Positions 62,960-64,000 of a stretch of 64,000 nt of DNA are shown here, piece by piece. The position numbers were made by a program, and so were the translations under genes. Positions within the stretch are counted from its first letter, which is position 1, and each line of letters opens with the position of its first letter. Origin of the DNA: Adineta ricciae (lineage: Eukaryota > Rotifera > Eurotatoria > Adinetida > Adinetidae); contig CAJNOJ010000135.1 of NCBI GenBank assembly GCA_905250025.1, positions 124,001 through 188,000 of the forward strand, written 5' to 3'. The notes below the pieces were generated by a model. The model had not been told where the DNA came from and did no database searches. It saw only the letters and a list, made by a program, of their open reading frames with translations.

Positions 62960-64000
62960 TTATAAACGAAAGATTTGTTTAACATTATCAAAAACATCGT
63001 TTAAGGAATCTTTATTATGCATAAAATATCCTTGTAATTGCGCTGCACTTATTGGTTGTGAATAATTTGCAGTTAAATCTTCGATTTGTTTTGCAAATCG
63101 ATTGATTTCTTCGCTGGTGGATTGAGGATAGAAACGAATTAGCATCTGTTCGACTTGATAGGGTGTTAATGGGCCGATATATTGTTTGAAATCAACTCGA
63201 CCGGGACGTATCAATGCAGGATCGAGACTAAATTCATTCTTTCAGATAATTTCATGAAAAAATCAATCGAAAATGTGTTACCGTTCGATGTAGTTTGTTG
63301 TCATGAAGATAATTCGACCTTCAGTTGATATAACACCATCGAGAGCATTTAATAATCCACTTAGAGTTAATGGTTTCATACCTTGATATCGAATCGCATC
63401 TGTTCAACGAAAAGAAATCAAATGACAAAATGAAAAAAATCAAAGAAATGTTAACCTTCTTTTTCGTAATGTCTTCCAACTGTTGCAGCATCGATATCTT
63501 CTAGTAAAATAATACTTTCTTCAGGAACATTACTTAACAATTGTTGAAGTCGATCATCGGTCATTGTGCCTTGACTCAAATTAAGTGTGCTGATACTTAA
63601 ATCAAAATGTCCTGAAGAAAACAAAATGAAAAAGTTCGATGAAGAACAATTTAACCTGCGAGTGCCATGATAGCGGAAGTTTTTCCTGAGCCTGGTGGTC
63701 CGTAGAGAAGATAACCACGTCGATAAGGAATTCCTCGATCGATATACCAATATGGATTGGAAAGGAAGTGTTCAACATCGTTTATTAAACTTTGAAGGAT
63801 TCCCTTGTCAAGAATAACAGAATTCAATGGTCTTTTTCGTCTTGGATGACCAAATAAACGCCATTCATTAACTAAATTGATCTTGGTCAATAGGAAAACA
63901 AACTAAAAGTCAAGTTGACTCACTTGTTGGACTATAAACAAGCGTTTTGCCTTCGTTTGCTAACAGAGCAGCATCACGTGCTTTTTCTAACATATCGATA
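62960..64000 (-). CDS. BCS1L: BCS1L mitochondrial AAA ATPase, C-terminal part (5' end outside window)
   Basis: Exons 63924-64000 (cut by the window), 63656-63871, 63456-63611, 63282-63401 and 62960-63227 join in phase. Visible landmarks are [21 protein letters not shown], the BCS1-specific DRGIPYRRG, Walker [10 protein letters not shown], Walker [10 protein letters not shown], sensor and arginine region [13 protein letters not shown], and AAQLQGYFM near the end. BCS1 translocates the folded Rieske iron-sulphur protein across the inner mitochondrial membrane for complex III assembly. The N-terminal membrane anchor and BCS1_N domain lie beyond the window. Confidence 0.95.

Noticed and set aside
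1..64000. CRISPR arrays, operons with ribosome binding sites, prophage
   Set aside because: The window is clearly eukaryotic, with spliceosomal introns throughout; no regular spacer-repeat array was seen.

Overview
This is a gene-dense, AT-rich eukaryotic chromosome segment from a small invertebrate. Genes are split by many very short GT-AG introns (mostly 44-66 bp), cilia and muscle genes are present (CFAP157, UNC-89/obscurin), and intergenic spaces are short. This style, together with a single-exon GPCR, an F-box/LRR-like protein and a decayed GST-like gene of possible non-metazoan type, fits a bdelloid rotifer best. That assignment is inference; no species-diagnostic marker was used. All exon models were assembled by eye from open frames, GT/AG borders and phase agreement.

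Layout: 1-3140 (+) is the 3' end of an UNC-89/obscurin-like giant kinase. 3812-3890 (-) is tRNA-Leu(CAG). 4767-7073 (+) is an SLC22-type transporter. 8127-8426 (+) is a candidate 63-aa gene. 8994-28626 (+) is one very large cadherin/EGF receptor gene whose second intron (9260-19651, 10.4 kb) contains a complete antisense gene (9430-18657). That nested gene encodes a 2,780-residue protein with three tandem M1 aminopeptidase units. 29059-31910 (+) is an OTU-domain protein that has lost its catalytic Cys and His. 33260-33865 (+) is an unknown protein, 34857-35858 (+) a GPCR and 36014-37170 (-) a nuclear receptor.

37.2-42.8 kb is a gene-poor stretch with repeats, a patch of different base composition and a broken GST-like gene. 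42824-47829 (-) is an EF-hand protein with a 4.1-kb intron. 50508-51286 (-) is a dienelactone-hydrolase-like enzyme and 51444-52505 (-) an F-box/LRR-like protein. 52796-54847 (-) is dyskerin (12 exons, 481 aa). 56359-57102 (-) is a globin with an acylation-type N-terminus. 57684-61942 (+) is CFAP157, and its 2.3-kb first intron encloses a complete antisense ACSS3-type acyl-CoA synthetase (57840-60083). 61997-62947 (+) is a PGAM5-like phosphatase and 62960-64000 (-) is BCS1L, cut by the window edge.

The most striking theme is nesting. In a region where introns are nearly all about 55 bp, two of the three giant introns are almost entirely filled by one complete antisense gene each. The third giant intron (EF-hand gene) contains short coding-like stretches that might be a nested gene too. 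The triple-headed aminopeptidase, with every zinc-binding and catalytic motif kept in all three units, is the most unusual protein in the window.
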